From positions 1 to 33,259 of the forward strand of contig JAAYHI010000160.1 of assembly GCA_012727415.1 (NCBI GenBank): DNA of 33,259 bases. Reading direction: 5' to 3'. Shown in pieces: positions 16,053-24,457 of this stretch (the first letter of the stretch is position 1; each line of letters starts with the position of its first letter). The notes under the pieces are model-generated. The model saw only the letters and a list, made by a program, of their open reading frames with translations. It ran no database searches and had not been told where the DNA came from. The translations under genes and the position numbers were made by a program. The DNA is from Bacillota bacterium. Its GTDB lineage: Bacteria; Bacillota; Proteinivoracia; UBA4975.

Positions 16053-17369
16053 CTAGAGCTTGCTGATTTTGTCTGACTTAATGCCGGCACAGGCGTTACG
16101 CGTATCTAAAATTAGCTGCGAATGCTCAACAATCATGGCGTAGTCATAGACGCTGTGGTCGGTAGTGATGATGACAATATCCGCCTCAGCCAAAGTCTCC
16201 GGCGTCACTTCCAACGAAGCATAATCCCTGCCCTTATGCCTGAAGCTGGGGATATAAGGGTCATTATATAATATTACTGCCTCTTCCTGTCGCAGAATAT
16301 CAATGATTTTTAAAACCGGGGACTCCCGCAAATCGTCGATATCCTTTTTATAGGCAGCCCCCAGGAGCATTACTTTAGAGCTATTCAAGGGCTTTTTCGC
16401 CTTGTTGAGCAACCTTGCAGCCTTGTCTACTACGAATTGAGGCATCGACTGATTTATCTCTCCTGCCAGTTCAATAAGCCTGGTATGGTAATCGTACTCC
16501 CTGGCCTTCCAGGTGAGGTAATAAGGATCAATGGGGATGCAGTGGCCGCCAAGGCCGGGGCCGGGGTAGAAAGCCATGAAGCCATAAGGCTTGGTCTTGG
16601 CTGCCTCAATTACCTCCCAGACATCTATACCCATTTTATTGCACAAGATGGCCATCTCGTTAGCCAAAGCGATGTTGATATTGCGGAATGTGTTCTCGAG
16701 AATCTTTTCCATCTCCGCCACCCGGGGAGAGGACACCACGTGGACATCGCCGTCCAAGACACTGGAATAAAGCAACTCGGCCAGCTGGGAACATGCAGGG
16801 GTCACGCCGCCGACAACCTTTGGCGTGTTCTTGGTGTTGTACTGTTTGTTGCCGGGGTCCACCCGCTCAGGAGAGAAAGCGAGGAAAAAATCCTTGCCAC
16901 AAGTCATGCCGGCGGACTCTAAAATTGGCTTGACAATCTCCTCAGTAGTCCCAGGATAGGTGGTGCTTTCCAGGATGACCAGGGTGCCTGTTTGCAGGTA
17001 TCTTGCCACATCCCGGGACGAATTTTCTACATAGGAGGTGTCCGGCTGGTAGTAGCGATCCAGGGGTGTAGGCACACAGATGGCTATGCAATCCGCCTTG
17101 GCCAGCTCACTGTAATCTGTGGTTGCCCGCAACTGCCCCTTGTGTACCATTTCATTCAGGTCGCTGTCCACCACGTCGCCGATGTAGTTAATGCCTTCAT
17201 TGACCTGGTCCACCCGTTTTTGCTGAACATCGAGGCCGATGACCTTATATCCTGCCTTGGCCTTCTCAACTGCCAGGGGCAGGCCGACATATCCCAGTCC
17301 GATGACTGCAATTACTGCCGACCTTTCTTGAAGCTTTTCCTTGAGAGAACTTACCAATGGGTTTGTCAT
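16053..17369 (-). CDS. Nucleotide-sugar dehydrogenase, WbpA-like UDP-GlcNAc 6-dehydrogenase
   Basis: The 438-residue protein has the three-domain UDP-sugar 6-dehydrogenase layout. IAVIGLGYVGLP binds NAD near residues 20-31, ESTTYPGTTEE and FSPERVDPGN lie in the first domain, PGPGLGGHCIPIDPYYLTWKAR places the catalytic cysteine at about C277, and GAAYKKDIDDLRESP lies in the UDP-binding domain. The YLTWKARE and SPERVDPGN forms are those of WbpA/WecC enzymes acting on N-acetylated sugars rather than of UDP-glucose dehydrogenase. ATG at 17369 is chosen because GAGGGGTG lies 7 bases upstream. It makes UDP-GlcNAc uronic acid, the entry step of the diacetamido-uronic-acid branch. Confidence 0.94.
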   Translation of the reverse strand: MTNPLVSSLKEKLQERSAVIAVIGLGYVGLPLAVEKAKAGYKVIGLDVQQKRVDQVNEGINYIGDVVDSDLNEMVHKGQLRATTDYSELAKADCIAICVPTPLDRYYQPDTSYVENSSRDVARYLQTGTLVILESTTYPGTTEEIVKPILESAGMTCGKDFFLAFSPERVDPGNKQYNTKNTPKVVGGVTPACSQLAELLYSSVLDGDVHVVSSPRVAEMEKILENTFRNINIALANEMAILCNKMGIDVWEVIEAAKTKPYGFMAFYPGPGLGGHCIPIDPYYLTWKAREYDYHTRLIELAGEINQSMPQFVVDKAARLLNKAKKPLNSSKVMLLGAAYKKDIDDLRESPVLKIIDILRQEEAVILYNDPYIPSFRHKGRDYASLEVTPETLAEADIVIITTDHSVYDYAMIVEHSQLILDTRNACAGIKSDKISKL

Positions 17370-17382
17370 CAATCTACACCCC

Positions 17383-18480
17383 TCATTCATAGAATCCACG
17401 CACAGCTTGAATGACGCAGTCCTGAGTCTGCTTGGTCATTTCGGGATACAGGGGAATGGCAAAGGCGGTTTTGCATGCTTTTTCCGCCACCGGCAAACTG
17501 CCCTCCCGGTAGCCCAAATCCCGGTAGACCTCCTGAAGGTGCAGAGGAACGGGGTAATAATGCCCGGTGGCAATGCCTTTGTCTTCGAGATAGGCACAGA
17601 TTTCATCCCGGTGCGGGCTACGCAGCACATAAAGATGGTAGACATGGGTCCCTGTAAACTCAAGAGGCAGAGTCAGGGGCAGGTCGGCAAAGGCCTGGTT
17701 ATAGCGGGCAGCCAGTTCCCTGCGCTTTTGATTCCATTTGTCCAGATGCCGCAATTTTATCCTCAGAATGGCTGCTTGTAATTCATCCAGGCGGCTGTTT
17801 TGCCCGACAAGGGAATGGATGTATTTTTGTTTGCTTCCATGGAGGCGAAGCAGGCGCAGTCGGTGGGCAAGCTGTTCATCATCGGTGGTGATCATACCCC
17901 CGTCTCCGCAACAACCCAGGTTTTTCGTGGGGAAGAAGGAGAAGGCTGCAGCCTTGGCCAAAGTGCCTGTCATTTTGCCCAGGTAGCTGGAACCGATTGC
18001 CTGGCAAGCGTCCTCCAGGAGGATGAGCTGATGCTTATCGGCAATATTCTGTAGCTTATCCATTGCGCAGGGTTGTCCAAAAATATGCACCGGCAAAATG
18101 GCCTTGGTCCTTGGCGTAATTGCTGCCTCAACCTGCTCCTCATCGATATTCATGGTATCGGGCCGCAAATCGACGAAAACCGGCTTGGCGCCGCACAGGG
18201 ATATAGTTTCGGCACTGGCAAAAAAGGTAAAGGGAGTAGTGATTACCTCGTCTCCGGGACCAATGCCGAGGGCGCGCAAGATTAAGAACAGGGCATCGGT
18301 GCCGTTGGCAACGGCAACAGCATGTTCTGCCCCCAGGTAGCGGGCAGCCTCCTCCTCGAACCTCCTGACGTTTTCCCCCATAATATACCTGCCGCTGGCC
18401 AGTACCTCAGTGACAGCGGGGAGGATTTCCTGCTCAAGTTGTTTGTACTGTTCTGTAAGATCTAACAGCGATATTTTCAT
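17383..18480 (-). CDS. DegT/DnrJ/EryC1/StrS aminotransferase, WbpE/WlbC-like
   Basis: The product is a PLP aminotransferase of 365 residues. The motifs are VANGTDALFLIL (phosphate turn), LLEDACQAIGSS, and FSFFPTKNLGC with Schiff-base K186. The FFPTKNLG form and the N-terminal LLDLTEQYKQL are typical of WlbC/WbpE, which aminate the 3-keto position of UDP-3-keto-GlcNAcA using glutamate. GAGGTGG lies 4-5 bases before the ATG at 18480. The order WbpE-WbpA-WbpB without other genes between is a strong functional cue. It is clearly different from the second DegT copy at 4675-5796, which has a FYPNK lysine motif, so the two probably serve separate sugars. Confidence 0.94.
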   Translation of the reverse strand: MKISLLDLTEQYKQLEQEILPAVTEVLASGRYIMGENVRRFEEEAARYLGAEHAVAVANGTDALFLILRALGIGPGDEVITTPFTFFASAETISLCGAKPVFVDLRPDTMNIDEEQVEAAITPRTKAILPVHIFGQPCAMDKLQNIADKHQLILLEDACQAIGSSYLGKMTGTLAKAAAFSFFPTKNLGCCGDGGMITTDDEQLAHRLRLLRLHGSKQKYIHSLVGQNSRLDELQAAILRIKLRHLDKWNQKRRELAARYNQAFADLPLTLPLEFTGTHVYHLYVLRSPHRDEICAYLEDKGIATGHYYPVPLHLQEVYRDLGYREGSLPVAEKACKTAFAIPLYPEMTKQTQDCVIQAVRGFYE

Positions 18481-18489
18481 TTTTCCACC

Positions 18490-20352
18490 TCAGTCTTGTA
18501 TAGTCTCACTTGATGCCTGAGCATCATGGTTAACTGCAGGCTTAAAGCTGGGAACCACCTGTCTAAGAACATTTACTACCTCAGAATTAGAAGCCTGTAA
18601 CAGAGTTGCCCGCAGCTTATCGATTTCCTGGCGGCAGGCTTGAAGGTCGTCGAGACAGCCGTTTTTCAAGACAAAAATCTTGTCGTGGCAAGTAGTTTGG
18701 ACGGATTCATCATCCAGGTGCAATTCTTCATATAGTTTTTCTCCCGGCCTAAGGCCGATAAACTGAATGGGAATATCGACGTCAGGCTTAAACCCCGAAA
18801 GTTTAATAAGGTCCCGGGCCAGATCCAGGATTTTCACCGGCTTGCCCATGTCGAGGACAAATATTTCCCCGCCCTTGGCCATGGCAGAAGCCTGCAGCAC
18901 TAACTGCACCGCCTCCTGTATTGTCATAAAGTAGCGGGTCACTTCGGGGTGAGTAACCTGCACCGGCCCACCAGCAGCTATCTGACGTTGAAAGATGGGG
19001 ATGACGCTGCCATTGCTGCCCAAAACATTGCCAAAACGCACTGCGACGTATTCAGTCTGGCTGTTCCTGTTGAGATGTTGCACCACCAGCTCCGCTGCCC
19101 GCTTACTGGCCCCCATGACATTGGTTGGGTTGACAGCCTTGTCGGTGGAAATCAGGACAAAACGCTGGACCTTATAGCGATTGGCCGCTTCCGCCACATT
19201 GATAGTGCCCAGGACATTGTTCTTTATTGCCTCACCGGGACTGTCTTCCATCAAAGGCACATGCTTGTGCGCAGCAGCGTGGAAAACGATGTGGGGGCGG
19301 TATATTGAAAACACCTGATCAATTCTCGCCTCATCCCGGACACTGCCGATGAGCACTTTCCTGGGGATATCCGGGAAATTTCTCTCCAACTCCAGCTGCA
19401 GTTCGTACATATTGTTTTCATATATATCCAACATGATGAGAAATTGGGGCCCATACTCTGAAATCTGCCTGCACAGTTCAGAGCCTATTGAACCTCCTGC
19501 CCCTGTAACCAACACGACTTTACCGGAAATATAAGCGCTGATGTTCTCGGTATCCAGGGTAACCGGGGGACGGCCCAGCAAATCCTCAATTTTTACATCC
19601 TGAATCTGTTTTATCGAAACCTGGCCATCGAGAATTTTGTAGACTCCCGGCAACCGCCGCAGCCGACAGCCAGTTTCTTTGCACTGGTTGATGATATCCA
19701 GGATGTTTTGTTCGCTGGCCGAGGGTATCGCAATGATAATCTCACCAATTAAGAACCTGTCGACAGTGTGCTGAAGCATGTCCATACCGCCGACAACGGG
19801 AATGGAATGAATCCTCGTCTTCCACTTGTTCCTGTCCTCATCAATAACCGCCACGGGAACCCGCCTGAGCTCAGGATGCTCCCGCAACTCCTTGATTACC
19901 ATCGACCCGGCAGAGCCGGCCCCGATGACGAGCACATTGGTATGCTTTCCCCGGGCACTCCGGGTAGGGCGCAGAGAATCAACAGCCCGGAGAACGAAGC
20001 GGGAGCCGCTGATAAAGGCGACGAGGATAAACCATTGCAGCACATAAATGCTGCGGGGAAGACTGTCGGGGATAAACTGAAAGACAATATACACTGCCAG
20101 GCAATAGGTGCTGACTCCAGCGATAACTGTCAAGAATTCATCGATGCTGGCATAGCGCCAGAGGTTAATATACATTTTATAAGCAGCAAAAATAAGTACG
20201 CCCAACACCGCCATGGGTATACTGTACTTCCATGCAATATCGATATAACGTTGCGGTACATCGCCTTCAAAGCGTAAAAATAAGGCCAGAGCTACCGCCA
20301 CAATAAGCATCACTATATCCAAGACAATCAGGCCCCATTGTCTGCGGATCAT
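18490..20352 (-). CDS. Membrane-bound nucleoside-diphosphate-sugar 4,6-dehydratase (PglF/CapD/WbpM type)
   Basis: The product has about 620 residues: four hydrophobic helices in the first 125 residues, a Rossmann-like domain with GAGSAGS at about 144-150, and a catalytic SDR domain with VTGAGGSIGSELCRQ near 282-296. The active-site stretch STDKAVNPTNVMGASKR (about 402-418) has Met in place of the usual SDR tyrosine, as in PglF-type UDP-GlcNAc 4,6-dehydratases, where an Asp-Lys pair acts instead. The enzyme produces the 4-keto-6-deoxy sugar that a PLP aminotransferase converts to a 4-amino sugar. ATG at 20352 is chosen because AAGGAGG lies 6 bases upstream. It is the second gene of the operon. 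Confidence 0.93.
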   Translation of the reverse strand: MIRRQWGLIVLDIVMLIVAVALALFLRFEGDVPQRYIDIAWKYSIPMAVLGVLIFAAYKMYINLWRYASIDEFLTVIAGVSTYCLAVYIVFQFIPDSLPRSIYVLQWFILVAFISGSRFVLRAVDSLRPTRSARGKHTNVLVIGAGSAGSMVIKELREHPELRRVPVAVIDEDRNKWKTRIHSIPVVGGMDMLQHTVDRFLIGEIIIAIPSASEQNILDIINQCKETGCRLRRLPGVYKILDGQVSIKQIQDVKIEDLLGRPPVTLDTENISAYISGKVVLVTGAGGSIGSELCRQISEYGPQFLIMLDIYENNMYELQLELERNFPDIPRKVLIGSVRDEARIDQVFSIYRPHIVFHAAAHKHVPLMEDSPGEAIKNNVLGTINVAEAANRYKVQRFVLISTDKAVNPTNVMGASKRAAELVVQHLNRNSQTEYVAVRFGNVLGSNGSVIPIFQRQIAAGGPVQVTHPEVTRYFMTIQEAVQLVLQASAMAKGGEIFVLDMGKPVKILDLARDLIKLSGFKPDVDIPIQFIGLRPGEKLYEELHLDDESVQTTCHDKIFVLKNGCLDDLQACRQEIDKLRATLLQASNSEVVNVLRQVVPSFKPAVNHDAQASSETIQD

Positions 20353-20435
20353 TTCCATCCTCCTTAGCTGAAACAGCATGCCTACATACTTCTATAAAAA
20401 ACATAAATACCCTTCTTCATGTTGGGCTCCTGCCC

Positions 20436-21836
20436 CTACCCAATTAATCCCAACTCCCGGGCAAGGGTTTGCTGCAACGCGGATAAAGTTTCCCTGTCCC
20501 CGGCCTCGCCGTAAATGCGAAAAACGGGTTCAGTCCCTGAAGCCCTTACCAGCAGCCAACTGCCGTCCGCCAGCAGGTATTTCCAGCCGTCAATGGTGAC
20601 AATTTCGCGGACAGGAACCCCGCCGATAGCAGACGGTCTATACTGCTCCAGCAGGGCAATAACCCCGCCTTTTTTCGTTTCGGGGCAGCGGAAATCCAGA
20701 CGCTGGGTTTCGACATGCCCAAAATGAGCGTAGATGTCCTCCAAAACAAGGCTCAGGGGCTTGCCATAATGGGCTGTAACCTCAGCCATCAACAGGCAGG
20801 CCAGGATACCATCCTTTTCCGGGACATGGCCGCTAACAGACAGGCCGCCGGATTCCTCCCCGGCCAGAATCGCCCCTTGCAGACGCATTGCCTCACCCTG
20901 GTATTTAAAGCCCACTGGAGTTTCAATGACTGCCAGTCCATAGGCCCTGGCCATCCTGTCCAGAAGAGTAGTAGTGGCCACCGTCCGGGCAACTGGCCCC
21001 TTAAGACCCCGCACCTCCACCAAGTAGCGGAAGAGCACAGACAACACCTGGTTGGGAGTGATATACCTGCCGAGGCCATCCACTATCCCGAAGCGGTCGG
21101 CGTCACCATCGAGGGCAAGGCCCAGGTCCCTTCCTTCTGCGCGCACCCGGTCTGCCAGATCGGTCAATAAATCTTCCCTGGGTTCAGGCATGCTGCCGCC
21201 AAAAAGGGGATCCCGCCAATTGCGCAAGGCCAATACATCCAGGCCTAGATCAGATAATAGCCCTTCTAAGTATCCTATTCCTGCCCCATGCATAGGATCA
21301 ATGGCCAACCGCATTTTTCCCCTGCGTAATTTCTCCAGGTCCACCTGGCCGGCAATGAACTGGAGATAGCTGTCCCGAAGGTCGATCTCATGCAAAGCAC
21401 CTTTAGCTCCGCCATCGCGCCTAAGTCCCTGCTTGATTAAGGCAGTCAATCTGTCGGTAACATCGGGCATGGCGGGCCCTGCATACTCCGGGATAAACTT
21501 AAAGCCCAAGTATTCGGGCGGGTTGTGACTGGCAGTCAGCATCACTGCTCCACCCGCCTGTTTGTGAATCACTCCGAAGGCAATGACAGGAGTTGGAGCA
21601 GCTCCTTTATTGAGGAAGACATCAATGCCCTGGCACTGCATTTCTTCCGCCACAACGCCCGCGAACCGCTCCGCCAGGAACCTGGTGTCATAGCCAATGA
21701 CAATTCCCCGCTCCGCCAGGGACATTTCATGCAGATAGGCAGCAACAGCTGAACTGACCCGGCGCACATTAGCGAAGGTAAAATCTTCTGCCATTATTCC
21801 CCTCCAGCCGTCAGTGCCAAACCGTATTTCGTCCAT
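20436..21836 (-). CDS. Phosphoglucomutase/phosphomannomutase (alpha-D-phosphohexomutase) family protein
   Basis: The 466-residue product has the four-domain phosphohexomutase layout: FGTDGWRGIM at the N-terminus, TASHNPPEY with the phosphoserine S103, the magnesium loop DGDADRFG at about 243-250, GEESGGLS in the sugar-binding loop and RASGTEPVFRIYGEA at the phosphate-binding end. It interconverts hexose 6- and 1-phosphates for nucleotide-sugar synthesis. The GEESGG loop suggests PGM/PMM activity rather than glucosamine specificity, but substrate range in this family is broad. It is the first gene of the polysaccharide operon, preceded by an extended -10 promoter and a GGGAGG ribosome binding site. 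Confidence 0.94.
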   Translation of the reverse strand: MDEIRFGTDGWRGIMAEDFTFANVRRVSSAVAAYLHEMSLAERGIVIGYDTRFLAERFAGVVAEEMQCQGIDVFLNKGAAPTPVIAFGVIHKQAGGAVMLTASHNPPEYLGFKFIPEYAGPAMPDVTDRLTALIKQGLRRDGGAKGALHEIDLRDSYLQFIAGQVDLEKLRRGKMRLAIDPMHGAGIGYLEGLLSDLGLDVLALRNWRDPLFGGSMPEPREDLLTDLADRVRAEGRDLGLALDGDADRFGIVDGLGRYITPNQVLSVLFRYLVEVRGLKGPVARTVATTTLLDRMARAYGLAVIETPVGFKYQGEAMRLQGAILAGEESGGLSVSGHVPEKDGILACLLMAEVTAHYGKPLSLVLEDIYAHFGHVETQRLDFRCPETKKGGVIALLEQYRPSAIGGVPVREIVTIDGWKYLLADGSWLLVRASGTEPVFRIYGEAGDRETLSALQQTLARELGLIG

Positions 21837-21859
21837 ATCGCCGCCTCCCTAACTTTGTT

Positions 21860-21868
21860 ATTATACCA
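21860..21868 (-). promoter_or_regulatory. Extended -10 promoter for the polysaccharide operon
   Basis: On the minus strand TGGTATAAT reads as an extended -10 element (TGn plus a perfect TATAAT). It lies about 24 bases upstream of the mutase start codon and just after the terminator of the CWB2 gene. No good -35 box is seen, which is usual for extended -10 promoters. It is the only strong promoter-like site I found upstream of this operon. Confidence 0.55.
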
Positions 21869-21880
21869 TATTATCGGTAG

Positions 21881-21903
21881 CAAAAAGAGAGCCTGAGCTC
21901 TCT
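21881..21903 (-). terminator. Rho-independent terminator of the CWB2/GH18 gene
   Basis: A perfect 7-base-pair stem AGAGAGC/GCTCTCT with a 4-base loop is followed by TTTTT on the minus strand. The stop codon of the CWB2/GH18 gene lies inside the stem base. It separates that gene from the polysaccharide operon promoter. Confidence 0.82.
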
Positions 21904-24289
21904 ATTCTTCTAGTATAGAATTCCACAACTGCCGTTCTCCATCCATCCAATTTATGCTCCAGGCAGCCATTCCCGCCAGCCCTTTTTCCAGCGTCAGCGC
22001 CAACCTCTTTTGCAAGGACATCACATCTTCCAGCCAGATTGTGCACTGCATGCCTTCGTCATTGATGTACGTAAGGATATTTTGCTCGCTGGCAGAGTTA
22101 TAGACAATGCTGACCTCCGTCATGTGATTTACTGCTCCACCCAGGGTTGTCCAAAAACTTGTCTTGGTTTCCTGGTCGAAATTATCCACCATCGCCTTGA
22201 TAATCCGGTAGCTGTAATGACTGCTTCGCGTCGACTGTGCCAGCACCGTACCTGCAGGGATTATTTCAGAGTAGTAAGCGGAAATATAGCCTGTCCCTTC
22301 CGCGCCCAGGTCGACCTTGTGCCAATTGGGGTTGCCATTGATGTTTTCACCTGTAACAGTCTCCACATAGGCGAGGAGAACGCTGCCATCCACCCGCCGG
22401 ATGACCGTTGCCGACCCTCCGGCGGTGGTGGGTTCAGTCCTGACAGCCACTGCGCTGCCAGTGGCGCGGACATAATCCCGGTCTGCAGCTACCCTTTCCT
22501 GAATCCACACCCGGTTATAAAAGGGCACTCCCAGAATAGTTTTCCTGGCAGGCACTTCTTCCAGCAGCCGATTCACGGCATCCCTGGTCCATGGGTGAGA
22601 TGCCACCGGACCGGGGACTGAGCTCCCTGCCGGGTATTGGTCATAGGCCATGAGAATAACGTAATCGCATATGCGGCCCAGGGCCTCCCTGTCGTAGCAC
22701 ACGCTCCAGCTGCTGCCAGCAGCATGTTTAGTCACATCTACAGATAATGCCAGCCCGTGTTTTGCAGTTTCTACTGCCAGCTTGTCCATAAAAGCCGTAA
22801 AAGAATCCCGATTCTCCAGACCCAGATTCTCAAAATCAATGTTAATCCCATCCACATCCAGGCGCAGGGCCTCAGCGATAAGGTCCTGGATAAGGGCATT
22901 GGACATATTAGAGTCCTTGCCGAATTGCTGCACCGTCATCCACACCAAGTAGCCGTTGCTGCGGGCAGTGGGAATGGAGCTGTTAATTCCGGTATGTACT
23001 CCCAAAGTATATGTCCCTTTACTGCCGGGAGTAACGGAGTGGCTGACAGGAGCATATACATTGTAGCCGCTGGCATTAGGAGGTTCGGGCACGAAATCCG
23101 AAGCCGAAGTAAAATTCCATGTCATGCGAATAAAATCCTGTTCACGTTCAGTCCTTGTCACGTCTGCCCTGGGCACCCAGCCCGTCTTACTGCCGTATTT
23201 AATCTTAAAATGGGACTCTGTTGCGTCCAGCACAGAGGTAACATGACCCTGGTACGGAAAGCGGACAGGGGCACCCCCCGGAGTCAGGGCCAAGGCCGAT
23301 GGGCGTATAAATTCTACCTTTTCGCCGACGTCATTTAAAATATTGTACAGCCTGACCTCAACTTGCCTGCTGACAGCACCTTCGCCCCCAAGAATAATCA
23401 GTTCCGGTTCCTTTTCCTTCAGGTAATCATAAATGCACCCCGGAACAACAGTGGTAACCAACAGCAAACCGCGGTCCTCTCGGGCTGCCAGAGCTGCTCC
23501 CGTCAGGGCATCGGCATATCCCAAACCCGTGGCGACATACATATGCGCCGCCGCTGGCTGGAAATACTCTGCCAGGGCCAAAGAAGTCGCCGCCCTGTTT
23601 GGCCCGAAAATCCGCACAGCCTCGCCGGGCAAGCTTTCCAATACTGTTTGTCCTACTACAGCTTCACCGCCGACGACAACGCACTCCTTCTCCTCCAATG
23701 CTTCCCCGGTGACCGGAGGCAAACTGTCAACACGAGTCAGCAATATCGGGTAGCCATTTCTGGCTGCATATGACGCCGCCGCCAGGGCATCGGGAAAGTC
23801 CAGGCCATTGGCTAACACTGCCTTTTCGGCGCCGGACAGAAGGGTATGTGCAGCTATTTGGGCCGCAGTCTCAAAACGGTTTGCCCCGGCAATGCGTTCA
23901 ACCTCAATCCCTATAGCAGCCAGCTCATCAGCAACATCAGCGCCAATAGCGCCTTCTCCGCCTAAAACCACTGCCTTCCTGGCTCCTAGCCGCACAATTT
24001 CTTCCCGGGTTGAATTGCTGAGCCTGTGAGAATTGGTCAACAGCACTGGAGCGTCATAGGCAAAAGCCAGGGGCACACCCGCCAGGGCATCGGCATAGTC
24101 ATCGCCCCGGGCAAGCACTACAACCTCAGAGCTATTCCAACCCTGCTGGCTAACTGCAACTGCAGTAGCATAGCGGTTGGCACCTGAGATACGCGGCAGT
24201 CCTCCGTATGTCAGCTTAGATGCCGATACAGGGGTAATCAACCCGATGAACAACAAAGATATTGAAAAGATTAACAATGCCTTCTTCAT
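21902..24289 (-). CDS. Secreted cell-wall-binding protein: three CWB2 repeats, SH3-like segment, glycoside hydrolase family 18 domain
   Basis: The product is a 795-residue secreted protein. A signal peptide (MKKALLIFS to about VSA23) is followed by three cell-wall-binding-2 repeats at about 30-115, 131-224 and 225-318, marked by the ISGANRYATA / IAGANRFETA / IFGPNRAATS starts and VVLGGEGA-type ends. An SH3-like stretch (about 330-376) contains KTGWVPRADV. The rest is a GH18 TIM barrel with DGINIDFE at 480-487, so the catalytic glutamate E487 and the preceding aspartates are intact. GH18 relatives of this layout cleave peptidoglycan or chitin-like glycans. CWB2 domains bind an anionic wall polymer in Clostridia. 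The gene is monocistronic, with GAAGGAGG upstream and its own terminator. Its exact substrate is unknown. Confidence 0.93.
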   Translation of the reverse strand: MKKALLIFSISLLFIGLITPVSASKLTYGGLPRISGANRYATAVAVSQQGWNSSEVVVLARGDDYADALAGVPLAFAYDAPVLLTNSHRLSNSTREEIVRLGARKAVVLGGEGAIGADVADELAAIGIEVERIAGANRFETAAQIAAHTLLSGAEKAVLANGLDFPDALAAASYAARNGYPILLTRVDSLPPVTGEALEEKECVVVGGEAVVGQTVLESLPGEAVRIFGPNRAATSLALAEYFQPAAAHMYVATGLGYADALTGAALAAREDRGLLLVTTVVPGCIYDYLKEKEPELIILGGEGAVSRQVEVRLYNILNDVGEKVEFIRPSALALTPGGAPVRFPYQGHVTSVLDATESHFKIKYGSKTGWVPRADVTRTEREQDFIRMTWNFTSASDFVPEPPNASGYNVYAPVSHSVTPGSKGTYTLGVHTGINSSIPTARSNGYLVWMTVQQFGKDSNMSNALIQDLIAEALRLDVDGINIDFENLGLENRDSFTAFMDKLAVETAKHGLALSVDVTKHAAGSSWSVCYDREALGRICDYVILMAYDQYPAGSSVPGPVASHPWTRDAVNRLLEEVPARKTILGVPFYNRVWIQERVAADRDYVRATGSAVAVRTEPTTAGGSATVIRRVDGSVLLAYVETVTGENINGNPNWHKVDLGAEGTGYISAYYSEIIPAGTVLAQSTRSSHYSYRIIKAMVDNFDQETKTSFWTTLGGAVNHMTEVSIVYNSASEQNILTYINDEGMQCTIWLEDVMSLQKRLALTLEKGLAGMAAWSINWMDGERQLWNSILEE

Positions 24290-24457
24290 TGTTCCACCTC
24301 CTTCTTTGATAAACTATTTCGTTGAGTATATTAAAAGCTCCTGCCAACAAACTGGAATTATGATCGGTAATTTTTGGAACGTACTGCCCCAGGTAAAAAA
24401 ATTATTTTCCTTTTTTGTGCAGGAATATTGTATACTTAGATTAAGGAGGGGATGACA

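Noticed and set aside
24431..24436. TATACT as the -10 of the asparagine-synthetase-like gene
   Set aside because: Transcription would begin almost on the ribosome binding site and there is no -35 box, so I do not list it as a promoter.
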